A DNA stretch of 64,000 nucleotides from Candidatus Gastranaerophilales bacterium (lineage in GTDB: Bacteria > Cyanobacteriota > Vampirovibrionia > Gastranaerophilales > Gastranaerophilaceae): contig CALVBN010000004.1 in the NCBI GenBank assembly GCA_944325785.1, positions 92,330 to 156,329 of the forward strand. The letters run 5' to 3'. Both the position numbers and the translations under genes were made by a program. Positions 41,778-51,966 of this stretch are shown here, in pieces. The notes beneath the pieces are model-generated. The model was not told the origin of the DNA, ran no database searches, and was given only the letters and a program-made list of their open reading frames with translations. Numbering within the stretch: position 1 is the first letter of the stretch; every line of letters begins with the position of its first letter.

Positions 41778-43764
41778 GCGTATCTCCTTCAATATCGTAT
41801 GAATACATTATATCACATTCTCCATACAAAGTTTTGTTCTGCTCTACTACGGAATCAATCTTCTTTTTCAGGAATTCCGCTGAAGGTTTATCTCCGTCTA
41901 TTAGAATAAGCGAAAGCGTTGTCATTCCGCCGTCCTTTTCTATGAGAGAATTTGTCATATATGTTTTGTTTAACAGATTATTTTCTCTGAGCAGATTTTC
42001 AATAACTTCATTTGTGGATTTAATTTTTATTACGGCAATTGTAGAGCCGTTAGAACGCGCTTTTTGTACAAGCTGTTTCTTTATCATTAAGAAGTTACTT
42101 CTGTCATTTGCAACCGGTATAACAAAGTAAAATTTAGAACCCTTATTAATTTCACTGTCGCACCAGATTGCACCGTTATGAGATTCCATAAGCTGTCTTG
42201 CAATCGGAAGCCCTAAACCGGAGCCGCCGACTTTTCTTGAAAGCGAATTCTCTATCTGCGCAAACTTATCAAAAACGTGATTTAAATCCTTGCGCTCAAT
42301 ACCTATGCCGTGATCCTCCACACATACCTGCAGATAATTTCCCTGCAGTTTTTTGATGTCGTCTTCAAAACAATGGTCATACTGCAATTCTCTTGCATTT
42401 ACAACTTTGGAAGATATTTCAATCTCTCCGGCATCCGGAGTAAACTTGATGGCGTTTGATACAAGGTTTGTCAAAACCTGCTCAAGACGGTTGGAGTCAG
42501 CATAAATCTCAACATCTTCGTCGGATGGAGTATATTTTATTGTCAAATTCTTTTCTTTTGCAACTTCGGTCAAATTATTTTTTACGTATTCTATTACAGG
42601 CTCAATGTGAATAAGCTCAAATTTGAAATCCATTTTTCCTGCTTCGATTTTTGAAATATCAAGCAGGTCGTTGATTATTCCGGATAACCTTATTGCATTG
42701 CGCTTTCCCATAGATACAAATTTTTCAATATTTTCGGTCATCTCTCCCGCTTTACCGCTCAAAATAATATCCATCGCGTTTTTTATAGCAGTAAGCGGAG
42801 TTCTTAATTCGTGAGAAACAATTGAAATAAATTCGGATTTTAAACGCTCAAGCTTTTCAAGCTTTCTGTTAGTTGCTTTTAATTCCTGCGTAAAAGATGC
42901 GCTCTGAAGCGGTATTGTAACCTGCTGTACAAGAGTCTGAAAACAGGTTGCATCTTCCGTGGTAAAAGGCTTTTCGCGGTATATTTCCGTAAAACCGAAA
43001 AACTCGTCATTCAAAGTTATCGGCGCAAACATGTTATCAAACCTTAAAATAGAAAAATCATACTCCTGTATATTATGCTTAATCTCTTTTTCTATTTTCA
43101 AGTTGCCTATTTTAATATCAACCGGCGGATCCGCAAGAAGCGATTTGTAGCTTAAAATAGCTCTGAGTTTCAGAGCTTCCAGAAGCCTGTCAGATACTTT
43201 GTAGAGCGAATTTATAATCAGAACAGGCTCGCGCTCGGAACGAAAAAGAAGCGTGCAGGATAATTCAAAATTCAAAGATTTTTCAATCCCTTCTATCATA
43301 ATTTTGATAAGCTTGTCTTTATCCAGCGTGCCTGCAAGCTGTGAGCTTGTATTATAAAGAACATTCAATTGATATAAGCTTCTTGCAAGCTCTTGATTAG
43401 ACCTTGCCATTTTCATCAGAGAATGTCTTGTCTTTAAGCTTGAATCAACTGTCGCTGACAGAAGCTTTTTGTCAATCGGCGCTTTGATAAAGAGGTTTGC
43501 GTTGTGCGTAACATCTTTGTTATGCTCTTTATTTCCTATGATAAGCAGAATAACGACTGGAAACTGCTTGATTTTTCTGCACAAATGTTTTAAATCAAGC
43601 GTTTCTATATCGCCGTCGATTATTACAATATCCGGTTCTTCGACTTTTAAGATATCAAAAATCAAAGTTTGCTCAACAGATACTATAACCTCATCTGACG
43701 GAAAAACCTCTTTGATAATTTTTTCTTTTTCACTATCCCCGCTAATCAGCAAAAACTTTGTCAT
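41752..43764 (-). CDS. Histidine kinase with N-terminal receiver-like and GAF domains
   Basis: From ATG 43764: 670 residues. Receiver-like domain at 1-110 (D50, K94), helical linker, GAF-like domain at about 145-290, HisKA with phospho-acceptor H318 in VSHELRTPL, HATPase_c with NLVSNAIKF, DHGIGI and GSGLGLPIA, then an extra C-terminal domain of about 110 residues. There are no membrane segments, so it is cytosolic. The -10 TATTAT (43771-43776) lies six bases from ATG with TTGCAT 18 bp upstream, suggesting a leaderless message. Confidence 0.92.
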   Translation of the reverse strand: MTKFLLISGDSEKEKIIKEVFPSDEVIVSVEQTLIFDILKVEEPDIVIIDGDIETLDLKHLCRKIKQFPVVILLIIGNKEHNKDVTHNANLFIKAPIDKKLLSATVDSSLKTRHSLMKMARSNQELARSLYQLNVLYNTSSQLAGTLDKDKLIKIMIEGIEKSLNFELSCTLLFRSEREPVLIINSLYKVSDRLLEALKLRAILSYKSLLADPPVDIKIGNLKIEKEIKHNIQEYDFSILRFDNMFAPITLNDEFFGFTEIYREKPFTTEDATCFQTLVQQVTIPLQSASFTQELKATNRKLEKLERLKSEFISIVSHELRTPLTAIKNAMDIILSGKAGEMTENIEKFVSMGKRNAIRLSGIINDLLDISKIEAGKMDFKFELIHIEPVIEYVKNNLTEVAKEKNLTIKYTPSDEDVEIYADSNRLEQVLTNLVSNAIKFTPDAGEIEISSKVVNARELQYDHCFEDDIKKLQGNYLQVCVEDHGIGIERKDLNHVFDKFAQIENSLSRKVGGSGLGLPIARQLMESHNGAIWCDSEINKGSKFYFVIPVANDRSNFLMIKKQLVQKARSNGSTIAVIKIKSTNEVIENLLRENNLLNKTYMTNSLIEKDGGMTTLSLILIDGDKPSAEFLKKKIDSVVEQNKTLYGECDIMYSYDIEGDTHEKDSYSR

Positions 43765-43825
43765 ACTATTATAATAGCAAAAAGACAAGAGAAAATGCAA
43801 TTTATGGATTTAGGGGACGGAAATT

Positions 43826-44059
43826 TTACGGTTTTTTAACGAGAATTTCGCATCCGAGTTTTGTGGTATCACTATCGATTTTTTCAATAATTTTGTATTG
43901 ATTTTCTTTAATGATTTTCATTGCCGTCAGCAGTGCGCTTCCGTAATAGCTGTCTTCGCTTATGTGTTCGCAAAAACCGCATAAAATTTCCATCAAATCG
44001 TGATTCTGAATTACCATTTCTTCGATTTCGCCAAAAAAACTAATAATTTTTTCGTGCAT
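43826..44059 (-). CDS. Unknown small helical protein, 77 residues
   Basis: The protein reads MHEKIISFFGEIEEMV, contains ILCGFCEHIS, and ends EILVKKP. It is probably a helical bundle. The position just upstream of the kinase gene suggests a signalling accessory, but nothing in the sequence proves it. Confidence 0.55.
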   Translation of the reverse strand: MHEKIISFFGEIEEMVIQNHDLMEILCGFCEHISEDSYYGSALLTAMKIIKENQYKIIEKIDSDTTKLGCEILVKKP

Positions 44060-44183
44060 ACTATTCTTAACTCCTTATATAGGAAAATACATTAAAATTA
44101 TATCAAATAATAAAATAATTGCAAGTACATTAATTAAAGAATATTTTTTTTTTCTGCATTTTAGTATAAAATCAATTATAATT

Positions 44184-44852
44184 ATGATTTACTTAGATGC
44201 AGGAACTACATATTCTAAATTAATTACTGACAAAGACTGTTTTCCTTCCGAATACTCTGCCGGTTATGAAAACGGTTTGTACTATTATATAATACCATCA
44301 AATTTGATAAAGTCACTAAATATTATACCAAATTTTTCGTGCGGTCACATGGCTGATGCCAGTGAAAACGAAATTATTGCTCTCGCTAAAGGGGCTAAAA
44401 AGTACGGTATTGATGAGGATGCGGTTGTTTTAGATCTTGGAAGCAGAGATGCTAAATGGATAAAATTTAAGCATGGAAAATTTCATGACATGGACTGGAA
44501 TACTTCCTGCGCAAGCTCTACAGGCGCAACTGTAGAAATGCTTTTAAAATTTTACAATGTTAAGCTGGATGAATTAAAATTTAATGAAGAAAAATTTTCT
44601 GTAACATGCGGAATTTTCGGCATGGAAAAAATAATGGATGCAATTTCTGAAGGTACACCGCCTGCGGAAGCTGTTTCAAAATTTGTTCACGGAATTGCGT
44701 TTAATGCATGGAATTTTTGTAAAAAACCGGAGAAAATTTATCTTTCCGGAGGTTTTTGCGGGAATAAGTGCCTTGTTGATTCTCTTGCCAGATACTGCAA
44801 GGTTGTGCCTCTAGGAAGGTTTGTTCTCTGCACGGGGTTGATGTCGGCTTAA
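44184..44852 (+). CDS. BadF/HgdC-type activase-like ATPase, short
   Basis: The 222-residue ASKHA-fold protein has the nucleotide loop YLDAGTTYSK, then LDLGSRDAKWI and NTSCASSTGATVE, matching the IGGQD and cluster-Cys NxKCAAGTG regions of CoA-dehydratase activases. YLSGGFCGN is the second phosphate loop. It is shorter than HgdC (about 260), and the partner dehydratase is not in the window. The role is uncertain. Confidence 0.78.
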   Translation: MIYLDAGTTYSKLITDKDCFPSEYSAGYENGLYYYIIPSNLIKSLNIIPNFSCGHMADASENEIIALAKGAKKYGIDEDAVVLDLGSRDAKWIKFKHGKFHDMDWNTSCASSTGATVEMLLKFYNVKLDELKFNEEKFSVTCGIFGMEKIMDAISEGTPPAEAVSKFVHGIAFNAWNFCKKPEKIYLSGGFCGNKCLVDSLARYCKVVPLGRFVLCTGLMSA

Positions 44853-44874
44853 ATTTTTTGTATACTCTAATTGT

Positions 44875-47115
44875 ATGAATAACAAGGTTAAGAAACTTTC
44901 TCTTGCCATTTATTGGCATATGCATCAACCGGTCTATGAGCTGGAAGGCACTTATTTAATGCCCTGGGTAAGACTGCATGCGGTTAAAGATTATCTGGAT
45001 ATGGCGCTTATTTTAGAAAAGTTTCCGAAACTTAAACTTAATTTTAATATTGTTCCTGCGCTTTTGGATGCAATTTTGGATTACGCAGAGGGCGGGTACC
45101 ATGATATTCACTCCGAACTTTCTGTATCTGATACGGAAAGTTTGAATGATGAAGAAAAAGCTTTTATTTTGAATAATTTCTTTAGTTCAAAATATGAAAC
45201 AATGATTTATAAAAGCGAAACTTACAAAAATCTTTATCAAAAAAGATTTTCAAGAGATTTTGTTAAGATTGATGAATTTTCTTCTCAAGAACTTTCGGAT
45301 TTAATGGCGCTGTTTAATCTTGTCTGGATTGACCCTGTTCATTATGAGAGATATCCGCGTCTTAAGGAATTGTGGGAAAAGCAGTCCGGTTATACGCTGG
45401 AGGACAGAATTGAAATCCTTGATATTCAAAGAAGGATTATTAAAGAAATTATTCCTTTGTATAAAAAATATATTATGCAGGGAAGAATTGAATTGACAAC
45501 AAGTCCTTATTACCACTCAATACTTCCAATATTGATTGATTTAAAGGCTTCGACAAAATCGGTTTTAACAACGGAGGGGCTTCCTCAATCGCTCGGTATG
45601 CTTGATGATGCAAAACTTCAGATAAAAAGCGCGCTTGATAGAATAGAGGAAGTTTTCGGCGTTCGTCCCAAAGGTATGTGGCCTCCGGAATTGTGCCTGG
45701 GTCCAAAGACGCTTAATCTGCTTGCCAAAGAGGGCATAAAATGGACTATTTCGGATGAAGGGGTTCTGGCTAGTTCTATAAACTTTGATTTTATTAGAGA
45801 TTTTAAAGGAAATTTGAATGACCCTTATCATTTACTCAAGGTTTATAACTATCAGACAAAAGATAGTGAGATTGATATTATATTCCGCGACAGATCTATT
45901 CCGAATTTGATAAATTTTGAATACGCGGGAATAAATTCAAATCTCGCGGTCAGCGACTTGTATGAGAAAATTAAGATTATCCAGAACAAGCTTCTTGTAT
46001 CTCCGGATGAAAATCATCTTCTTACAATAGCTCTTGATGCGGAAAACTGTTGGGAGAATTATCAAAATGACGGGCGTGATTTCCTTGAGGGCATATATTC
46101 AATGATTACTGAAGACGAGTCTTTAGAAACAGTTTTGATAAGCGATTATATAGACTCTGACAAGCATAAAAAAACTCTTAAAAAAATATACTCCGGCTCC
46201 TGGATAGACAAGACTTTCCAATACTGGATAGGAGAGCCGGAAAAGAATAAAGCCTGGGCTTATTTAAAAAAGACAAAAGATGATTTTGATAATTATGTAA
46301 AAGAAAACAAAAATAATCCTAATATAAATTCTGCAAAGCGGGAATTATTGATAGCTGAAGGCAGTGACTGGTTCTGGTGGTACGGTGAGCCGAACCATTC
46401 CGGACAGGATTTTATTTTTGATTATATGTTTAGAGAACGTTTGAAGAACGTGTATTTAACGCTCGGGATAAATTATCCGGATTATCTTGACCAAACTTTG
46501 ATAACGGCAGTAGAAGTTCCGTTTAAGCATCCGAAGCGCAATATTGCTCCACGGATGGACGGGTCTTTTAAAAGCGCAGATGACTGGTATAATTCCGGTT
46601 CAATAAGCATGCTTGACGGTCCAGTTTACCGCGAAAATAAAAATATAGACAAGATTAATTTTGGGTGCGACCGTGAGAATATTTATTTCCGCTTGCATGT
46701 TAATAAAGGTTCCGGCGAGATAAGTTTTGCGGACAGGATTAATCAGTTTTATATATACACACGCAATGCTACTAATGTATCCGAGCGTGCATACATAAGA
46801 TTAATAAGCAAGACGGATAATCCATATCCGATTCTTTTGGAAAAGTTTGAGCGCGAATTGACATTAACGCTTATCAAAGATACTCTTTATCCTATCCGTA
46901 TGGCTGCGGTTCTTCATCCAAATATGTGGACGCTCGATAATCCTGAGGGGATTAAGATAGTTTATGATGATGTTATTGACGTATGTATTCCGTTTGAAAA
47001 GCTTGGAATTCAATACGGCGAAACTGTTGAATTTTTCATGGCTAATACTGATTCCGGAATTAAGAATACATATATTCCGCAGGAAATACTTTTATCTCTG
47101 AATAGAGAGGGGTAA
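44875..47115 (+). CDS. Glycoside hydrolase family 57 alpha-glucan enzyme
   Basis: The 746-residue protein has GH57 motifs: HMHQPVYE, a KGMWPPELCLG stretch with the nucleophile Glu, ALDAENCWENYQ with the acid/base Asp, and GSDWFWWYGE. A beta-sandwich-like C-terminal third follows. There is no signal peptide, so it probably degrades intracellular glycogen or maltodextrin. A TATACT box lies eight bases from ATG. Confidence 0.93.
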   Translation: MNNKVKKLSLAIYWHMHQPVYELEGTYLMPWVRLHAVKDYLDMALILEKFPKLKLNFNIVPALLDAILDYAEGGYHDIHSELSVSDTESLNDEEKAFILNNFFSSKYETMIYKSETYKNLYQKRFSRDFVKIDEFSSQELSDLMALFNLVWIDPVHYERYPRLKELWEKQSGYTLEDRIEILDIQRRIIKEIIPLYKKYIMQGRIELTTSPYYHSILPILIDLKASTKSVLTTEGLPQSLGMLDDAKLQIKSALDRIEEVFGVRPKGMWPPELCLGPKTLNLLAKEGIKWTISDEGVLASSINFDFIRDFKGNLNDPYHLLKVYNYQTKDSEIDIIFRDRSIPNLINFEYAGINSNLAVSDLYEKIKIIQNKLLVSPDENHLLTIALDAENCWENYQNDGRDFLEGIYSMITEDESLETVLISDYIDSDKHKKTLKKIYSGSWIDKTFQYWIGEPEKNKAWAYLKKTKDDFDNYVKENKNNPNINSAKRELLIAEGSDWFWWYGEPNHSGQDFIFDYMFRERLKNVYLTLGINYPDYLDQTLITAVEVPFKHPKRNIAPRMDGSFKSADDWYNSGSISMLDGPVYRENKNIDKINFGCDRENIYFRLHVNKGSGEISFADRINQFYIYTRNATNVSERAYIRLISKTDNPYPILLEKFERELTLTLIKDTLYPIRMAAVLHPNMWTLDNPEGIKIVYDDVIDVCIPFEKLGIQYGETVEFFMANTDSGIKNTYIPQEILLSLNREG

Positions 47116-47215
47116 AGGGAAGTAAGTGAAAATAAGTGAATAAGTGACAGGGTGACTAAGCGGTTTAATAATACTGCGTGAGGGGTGAAGAGTGAAGGGT
47201 GAAGGGAAGGATTAG

Positions 47216-47455
47216 AAAAGAGATTCTTCGGCTCTTACGAGCCTCTGAATGACGCGGAACTTGGAGTTATGACGCCAAACAATTACATTTACCCCTCTGA
47301 GTGACGCGAAATTTGGAGTTGTGACGCCAAACAATTACATTTACCCCTTTGAATGACGCTAAACTTGGCGTTGAGCCAACAAACCGTCATTCAGAGGACG
47401 AAAACAGCCATTTAGTGAGTCCGATGAATCTCGTATACTTGCGTGATGGGTGAGG
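47216..47455 (+). repeat. Dispersed repeat, family C, single copy
   Basis: Begins AGATTCTTCGGCTCTTACGA and ends near TCGTATACTTGCGTGA. It includes the GGCTC-TTAC-GAGCC hairpin and an internal duplication of the TGACGCCAAACAATTACA block. It matches the tandem array at 53935-54450. Confidence 0.88.
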
Positions 47456-47460
47456 TGTAA

Positions 47461-47576
47461 AGAGCTCGTGATTCGTGATTTGTGGTTATATAATTTCTCT
47501 AACTAAGCCTCGTTTACTTATATCATTTTAATATCTCGATTCACGGCTCACGAATCACTCTTCACGAACTCTTTAC
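47461..47576 (+). repeat. Dispersed palindromic repeat, family A
   Basis: Begins CTCGTGATTCGTGATTTGTG, contains the TCTCTAACTAAGCCTCG core, and ends with CGATTCACGGCTCACGAATC. Nearly identical to the copies ending at 18541, 26880 and 57908. Confidence 0.9.
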
Positions 47577-47696
47577 ACCCCAGCCATCTCCTTACAGGAG
47601 ATGGAGTGCACGGGATGCGTAAATTATTTTATAAACTCGTGTATATATGGTTTTTTGTGTTATAATCTCTAATGTAGAGATGAATTAGGGGAGTAT

Positions 47697-50600
47697 ATGA
47701 TGAAAGTTTTTCTTAAATATTTAGGCATTACTGCTGCAAGTATTTTGGTTTTGGTTTATTTGTGCTTTTTATTCGTTCTTCCGAATGCAATAAATCTGAA
47801 TAAATATGAACCGCTGGTTAAAAAACTGGCAAAAGACTATGCCAAAATAAATATCAGCTATGAAAACCCGAAAATCATTACAACCCCGCTGTTGGGCGCC
47901 GGATTGAAAGTTGATAACATTTATATAAACCTTCCGGACGGCTCGCTTTTATTCTCTGCAGACAGTATCAAAACAAGGATTGCCCTGCCGAGCCTGTTCC
48001 TTTTGACAGTAAAAGTTTCCTGCCTTGAAGTAGAAAAACCATTCATTAATCTCGAAATAGCTAATAATGAAAATTTCAAAATAGTTAAACTTATAGAAAG
48101 TCTTGTAAACCCGCAAAAGGAACAAGAACTTGAAGAAGTAAGACAAACCGCCGAAACAGGAGCGTTTCACTTTAATCCGGAATGGATAAGAATTAAAGTC
48201 CCGAATGTAAAACTGAATAACTACAGAGTTCTTGTCAATGACCTTAAATCAGAACACTTTCTGGAATTAAAAGGCGATGAATTAAATCTCGGCTATTTCA
48301 ACGGAAAGACGGCAAAAGTTAAAACCTATGCGGAATTGTTCAGCGACAAAAACAAAAATATTACCGCAAATATTGATATAAATACTTTCCTTCCTAAATT
48401 CGGAACAAAACTGGATGAAGAGGATGATCCGGCGCAAAGACTTGATGTGCCGTTTATTAACCCTGTTACAATGTACAGAAATTATGACTTGAAGGCTAAT
48501 CTTGATACAAAATTGAGAATCAGAAACCACGGAGGGGAAATAACTTCTTACGGTCATTTTAATATCAATGACATAACTCTAAAGGTTTCCCAGCTTCAGC
48601 TTCCTGCAAGTTATTTGAGAGCAGAAACATTTGGTACAAATGTAAAACTCGACACCAATATTTATCCTGTCGAAAAACAGAATATACAGCTTTTAGGAAA
48701 ATTGAATTACGGACATCATCCTAAACTTGATATGAATATTAAAACCGGAACAATCCAGTTTAATGATATTTTAACCTTATCAAAAGCATTTTTGGACTCT
48801 CTTTCTATAAGAAATGAACTTGCGCAGATTAAGGCTTACGGCTCTCTTGACGCTGACTGCTATATAAAAACTAATTTCAAAAAGATTGCATCAAGCGGTT
48901 CAATTGTTGTTAAAAACGGAGGTGTAAGCGTTAGAAATCTCGGAAAAGTTTTATCTGACGCAAATATTAATATCAAACTTGACAATAATATCCTTGATAT
49001 AAGGAATTCCAGCATTAATGCAGGCGGTTCTCCTGTTAATATTGACGGAAAAATTGACGAAAAATCAGTTGCCGATATTAATATAAAAGCAGATAAAATC
49101 CCGCTTCCTGTTTTATATAATGCATTTGCACCGGAAAATCTGAGAAACTCATACAAACTCTCTTCCGGCAGGGCATCTCTTGATTTGAGCCTCAAGGGCA
49201 AACTGAAAGACGCGCAGGCAGGATTGAAATTTGCACTTGATAACCTAAAAATCGGTGATAAGAATTTTGTTGTCAGCAACCAAAAATTTAACGCGGAATT
49301 TGTGCAGGATAAAAAAGATTTGAGAGGCAGAATAGATAACAGCGGTTTTGGCATTTCAATGCCGAAAACAAATTCATCAATTTCAGTTCCGCTTCTTAAT
49401 ATAGAGCTGGCAGAAGATAATATTAATATTAAAGAAAATACAATCTTATTGAATAACAAAACAAAAATCAAATACTCCGGCGGAGTCGTTGATTATAAAC
49501 AGTTAAAATCAATTAATTTTACGGCGCAGGGAAATGTTAACACGGATGATTTGATACAGCTTATCGGACGTGAATTTAAGCAGTTTATTCATTCACAGGG
49601 TTCTATTCCTGTAAAACTTACTTTTGACGGAGATAAGAGAAAACAAACCTTGTTTGCGCAGGCGCTTGCTGATAAGGCAAACTTTATCACGCCTGTGGAT
49701 TTCAATAATCTTGCAAACCTTAATACATCTCTGCAGTCAGTTATAGACTTCAAAGAAAACAGAATAAAAATCAAGAAAACCGGCTTGTATACACGAACTG
49801 TAACCGTTGATGAAAAAGGAAACGAAGTTGTTAACTTGAATGAAGTTTTTGGAATCGACGGCACAATTGCGGGTCAGACAATAAATCTTCTGAAGATTAC
49901 CATGCCGAAAGCTCTGCAGGGTAAAATTTACGCGTTCCCGAATTCTGATTTCACGCTTAACGGACGCGCATTTATTTTCGGGGAATCAGCATCACCGAGA
50001 ATGCGGGGCGGTTTTGAAATCAAAAATCTTTCAATACCGGAACTTTTACTTACTTTAAGACAGGCTAACCTTCAATTGAGAGGACACCACGCAGATTTTG
50101 AAGTAAAAGATTTAATCCTTAATGAATCAGATATTCAGACTCAAGGAACAATCAGCCTAATGCCTTCATCTGTTTTGAATATTACAAAACTTGATGTATC
50201 TTCAAGGTACTTAAATGTTGATAAATTAATGAAAGTTGTTGATAATGCGATGAAGTATGTTCCGAAAAGTACTGCTTCAGTACCTTCTTCATCTTCAGAG
50301 CCTGCAGACATTCCAGTAGTTATTCAAAACGGTACAATTAATATGTCCAGAATTATTTCCGGCAAAATTGATATTAAAAATATTATGGCAAGAATTTCGC
50401 TTGCAAGAAACGTATTCTTTATCAGAAATATGCGGGCTAATATTTTTAAAGGCAGGGTCAACGGAAATATTTCAATAAACCTTGTCAGCATGCTTATGAA
50501 TATTAATGTCAGCGGAAGAGGTGTTGATGTTGCACAAGCTTTGAACGATGCTGCTAACATGAAAGACACACTTTCCGGTACTGCAAGCTTTGATACAAAT

Positions 50601-51389
50601 ATCTCGCTAAGCGGTGCTACATACGAAGAACAGGTAAAAAGCCTTAGAGGCACCGTAAATTTTGATATCAAAAACGGACAGTTCGGACCTTTCGGAAAAA
50701 TAGAAAATCTTATCATTGCTGAAAATATCCGTGAATCACAATTCTTCCAGACAGCTTTGGGCGGAATAATAAGCGGACTGACTACAATTGATACAACACA
50801 TTTTTCTGACTTGAAAGGACAGCTGAGCTTCCTTGACGGTGTATGCTATATCGACCCGATTACTTCATTAGGAGACATCTTGAGCCTGCATATTTTCGGC
50901 GACTTTGATATCTTAAGAAATTATGCTGACATGAAAGTCCGCGCAAGAATGGCATCACTTATTTCCAATCTGTTAGGACCAATAGGTGCAATAAATCCGG
51001 CAAACCTTGTTAACAGCGCTGCAAGCTTGAATATTGTAACAGCAAAGGCATTTTCTATCTTCTGCGAAATGATACCGGAAACAGAAATGGCAGCAATTCC
51101 AAGCTTTGCAAACAGTTATGTTGATAATTCTGCAACCAAGTTCCAGCTGGTAGTAAGAGGGGATGCTGCTAAACCGCTAAGCTTGATAAAATCATTCAAA
51201 TGGCTTGCAACAGAAACAGAATACCAGAATGCGGTTGATTATGTAAACTCTATTCCGGAACCGGTTGAAGGAAGCGAAGCAACAACAATCGAAGAAGTTG
51301 TACAGGAAGTTGAAGCGGAAAAGAAAACATTTAAATATAAAATAAAACATATGTTTAATAAAGAACCGGAAGAAAAACAGGCAGAATAA
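47697..51389 (+). CDS. Giant AsmA/TamB-like envelope protein
   Basis: The 1230-residue protein has one N-terminal membrane helix (about 8-30), an AsmA-type start (NLNKYEPLVKKLAKD), then roughly 1100 residues of repetitive beta strands. A C-terminal AsmA-like region (IKNGQFGPFGKIENLIIAEN, GDFDILRNYADMKVR) follows and the tail is acidic. Such proteins form hydrophobic grooves that carry phospholipids across the periplasm. A TATAAT promoter and GGGGAG are present; a second ATG lies at 47700. Confidence 0.88.
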   Translation: MMKVFLKYLGITAASILVLVYLCFLFVLPNAINLNKYEPLVKKLAKDYAKINISYENPKIITTPLLGAGLKVDNIYINLPDGSLLFSADSIKTRIALPSLFLLTVKVSCLEVEKPFINLEIANNENFKIVKLIESLVNPQKEQELEEVRQTAETGAFHFNPEWIRIKVPNVKLNNYRVLVNDLKSEHFLELKGDELNLGYFNGKTAKVKTYAELFSDKNKNITANIDINTFLPKFGTKLDEEDDPAQRLDVPFINPVTMYRNYDLKANLDTKLRIRNHGGEITSYGHFNINDITLKVSQLQLPASYLRAETFGTNVKLDTNIYPVEKQNIQLLGKLNYGHHPKLDMNIKTGTIQFNDILTLSKAFLDSLSIRNELAQIKAYGSLDADCYIKTNFKKIASSGSIVVKNGGVSVRNLGKVLSDANINIKLDNNILDIRNSSINAGGSPVNIDGKIDEKSVADINIKADKIPLPVLYNAFAPENLRNSYKLSSGRASLDLSLKGKLKDAQAGLKFALDNLKIGDKNFVVSNQKFNAEFVQDKKDLRGRIDNSGFGISMPKTNSSISVPLLNIELAEDNINIKENTILLNNKTKIKYSGGVVDYKQLKSINFTAQGNVNTDDLIQLIGREFKQFIHSQGSIPVKLTFDGDKRKQTLFAQALADKANFITPVDFNNLANLNTSLQSVIDFKENRIKIKKTGLYTRTVTVDEKGNEVVNLNEVFGIDGTIAGQTINLLKITMPKALQGKIYAFPNSDFTLNGRAFIFGESASPRMRGGFEIKNLSIPELLLTLRQANLQLRGHHADFEVKDLILNESDIQTQGTISLMPSSVLNITKLDVSSRYLNVDKLMKVVDNAMKYVPKSTASVPSSSSEPADIPVVIQNGTINMSRIISGKIDIKNIMARISLARNVFFIRNMRANIFKGRVNGNISINLVSMLMNINVSGRGVDVAQALNDAANMKDTLSGTASFDTNISLSGATYEEQVKSLRGTVNFDIKNGQFGPFGKIENLIIAENIRESQFFQTALGGIISGLTTIDTTHFSDLKGQLSFLDGVCYIDPITSLGDILSLHIFGDFDILRNYADMKVRARMASLISNLLGPIGAINPANLVNSAASLNIVTAKAFSIFCEMIPETEMAAIPSFANSYVDNSATKFQLVVRGDAAKPLSLIKSFKWLATETEYQNAVDYVNSIPEPVEGSEATTIEEVVQEVEAEKKTFKYKIKHMFNKEPEEKQAE

Positions 51390-51463
51390 AATAAATTTTC
51401 TGCAGAGATAAAACATTAGTGCTAAAATGTAGTAAAATAACTGTAAAAATAAAAGAGGAAAAA

Positions 51464-51964
51464 ATGAGAGGAAAAGCTTTTAAATTCGGAGATAACATAT
51501 CAACAGACCATATCGCTCCCGGGCGTCTGTTTCACCTGCGTTCTGATTTGCAGGAGTTTGCAAAACACGTTCTTGAAGACGCTGATGAAAACTTTGCAAA
51601 AAACATGTCAAAGGGTGATTTTGTAGTAGCGGGAAACAACTTCGGTCTGGGTTCTTCGCGCGAGCATGCTCCTCAGATTATAAAAATAGCGGGTGTAGGC
51701 GCAGTTATTGCCAAATCATTTGCAAGAATATTTTACAGAAATGCAATCAATATCGGTCTGCTGGCGATTGAGTGCGATACTGACGGAATTGATGCCGGTG
51801 ATGAACTTGAGCTGGATATAAAGGCAGGTACGCTTAAAAATTTAACAAAAGGTACAATTACGGCAATAGAACCGCTTCCGGATGTAATGATAAAACTTCT
51901 TGAAGACGGCGGGCTTATTGAACATATCAAAAAACACGGCGATTTGATGCTCGGAGAAAAATAA
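51464..51964 (+). CDS. leuD: Isopropylmalate dehydratase small subunit family
   Basis: From ATG 51464 (AGAGGAAAAA upstream): 166 residues. The swivelling domain of aconitase-type dehydratases is clear: FGDNISTDHIAPGR, AGNNFGLGSSREHAP and KSFARIFYRNAINIGL. It pairs with a large [4Fe-4S] subunit, which is not adjacent here. LeuD and the related homoaconitase-type small subunits cannot be separated by eye. Confidence 0.88.
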   Translation: MRGKAFKFGDNISTDHIAPGRLFHLRSDLQEFAKHVLEDADENFAKNMSKGDFVVAGNNFGLGSSREHAPQIIKIAGVGAVIAKSFARIFYRNAINIGLLAIECDTDGIDAGDELELDIKAGTLKNLTKGTITAIEPLPDVMIKLLEDGGLIEHIKKHGDLMLGEK

Positions 51965-51966
51965 GG

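Larger units (their letters stand above)
47116..47696. other. Repeat-filled gap upstream of the AsmA-like gene
   Basis: There is no gene. It contains one copy of family C (47216-47455) and one family A palindrome (47461-47576), then a unique 100 bases with TATAAT and GGGGAG leading to the AsmA-like gene. Confidence 0.7.

Noticed and set aside
44177..44186. Leaderless promoter for the activase-like gene
   Set aside because: The TATAAT there ends one base before ATG, too close to serve it. The upstream TATAAA at 44165 is a better -10.
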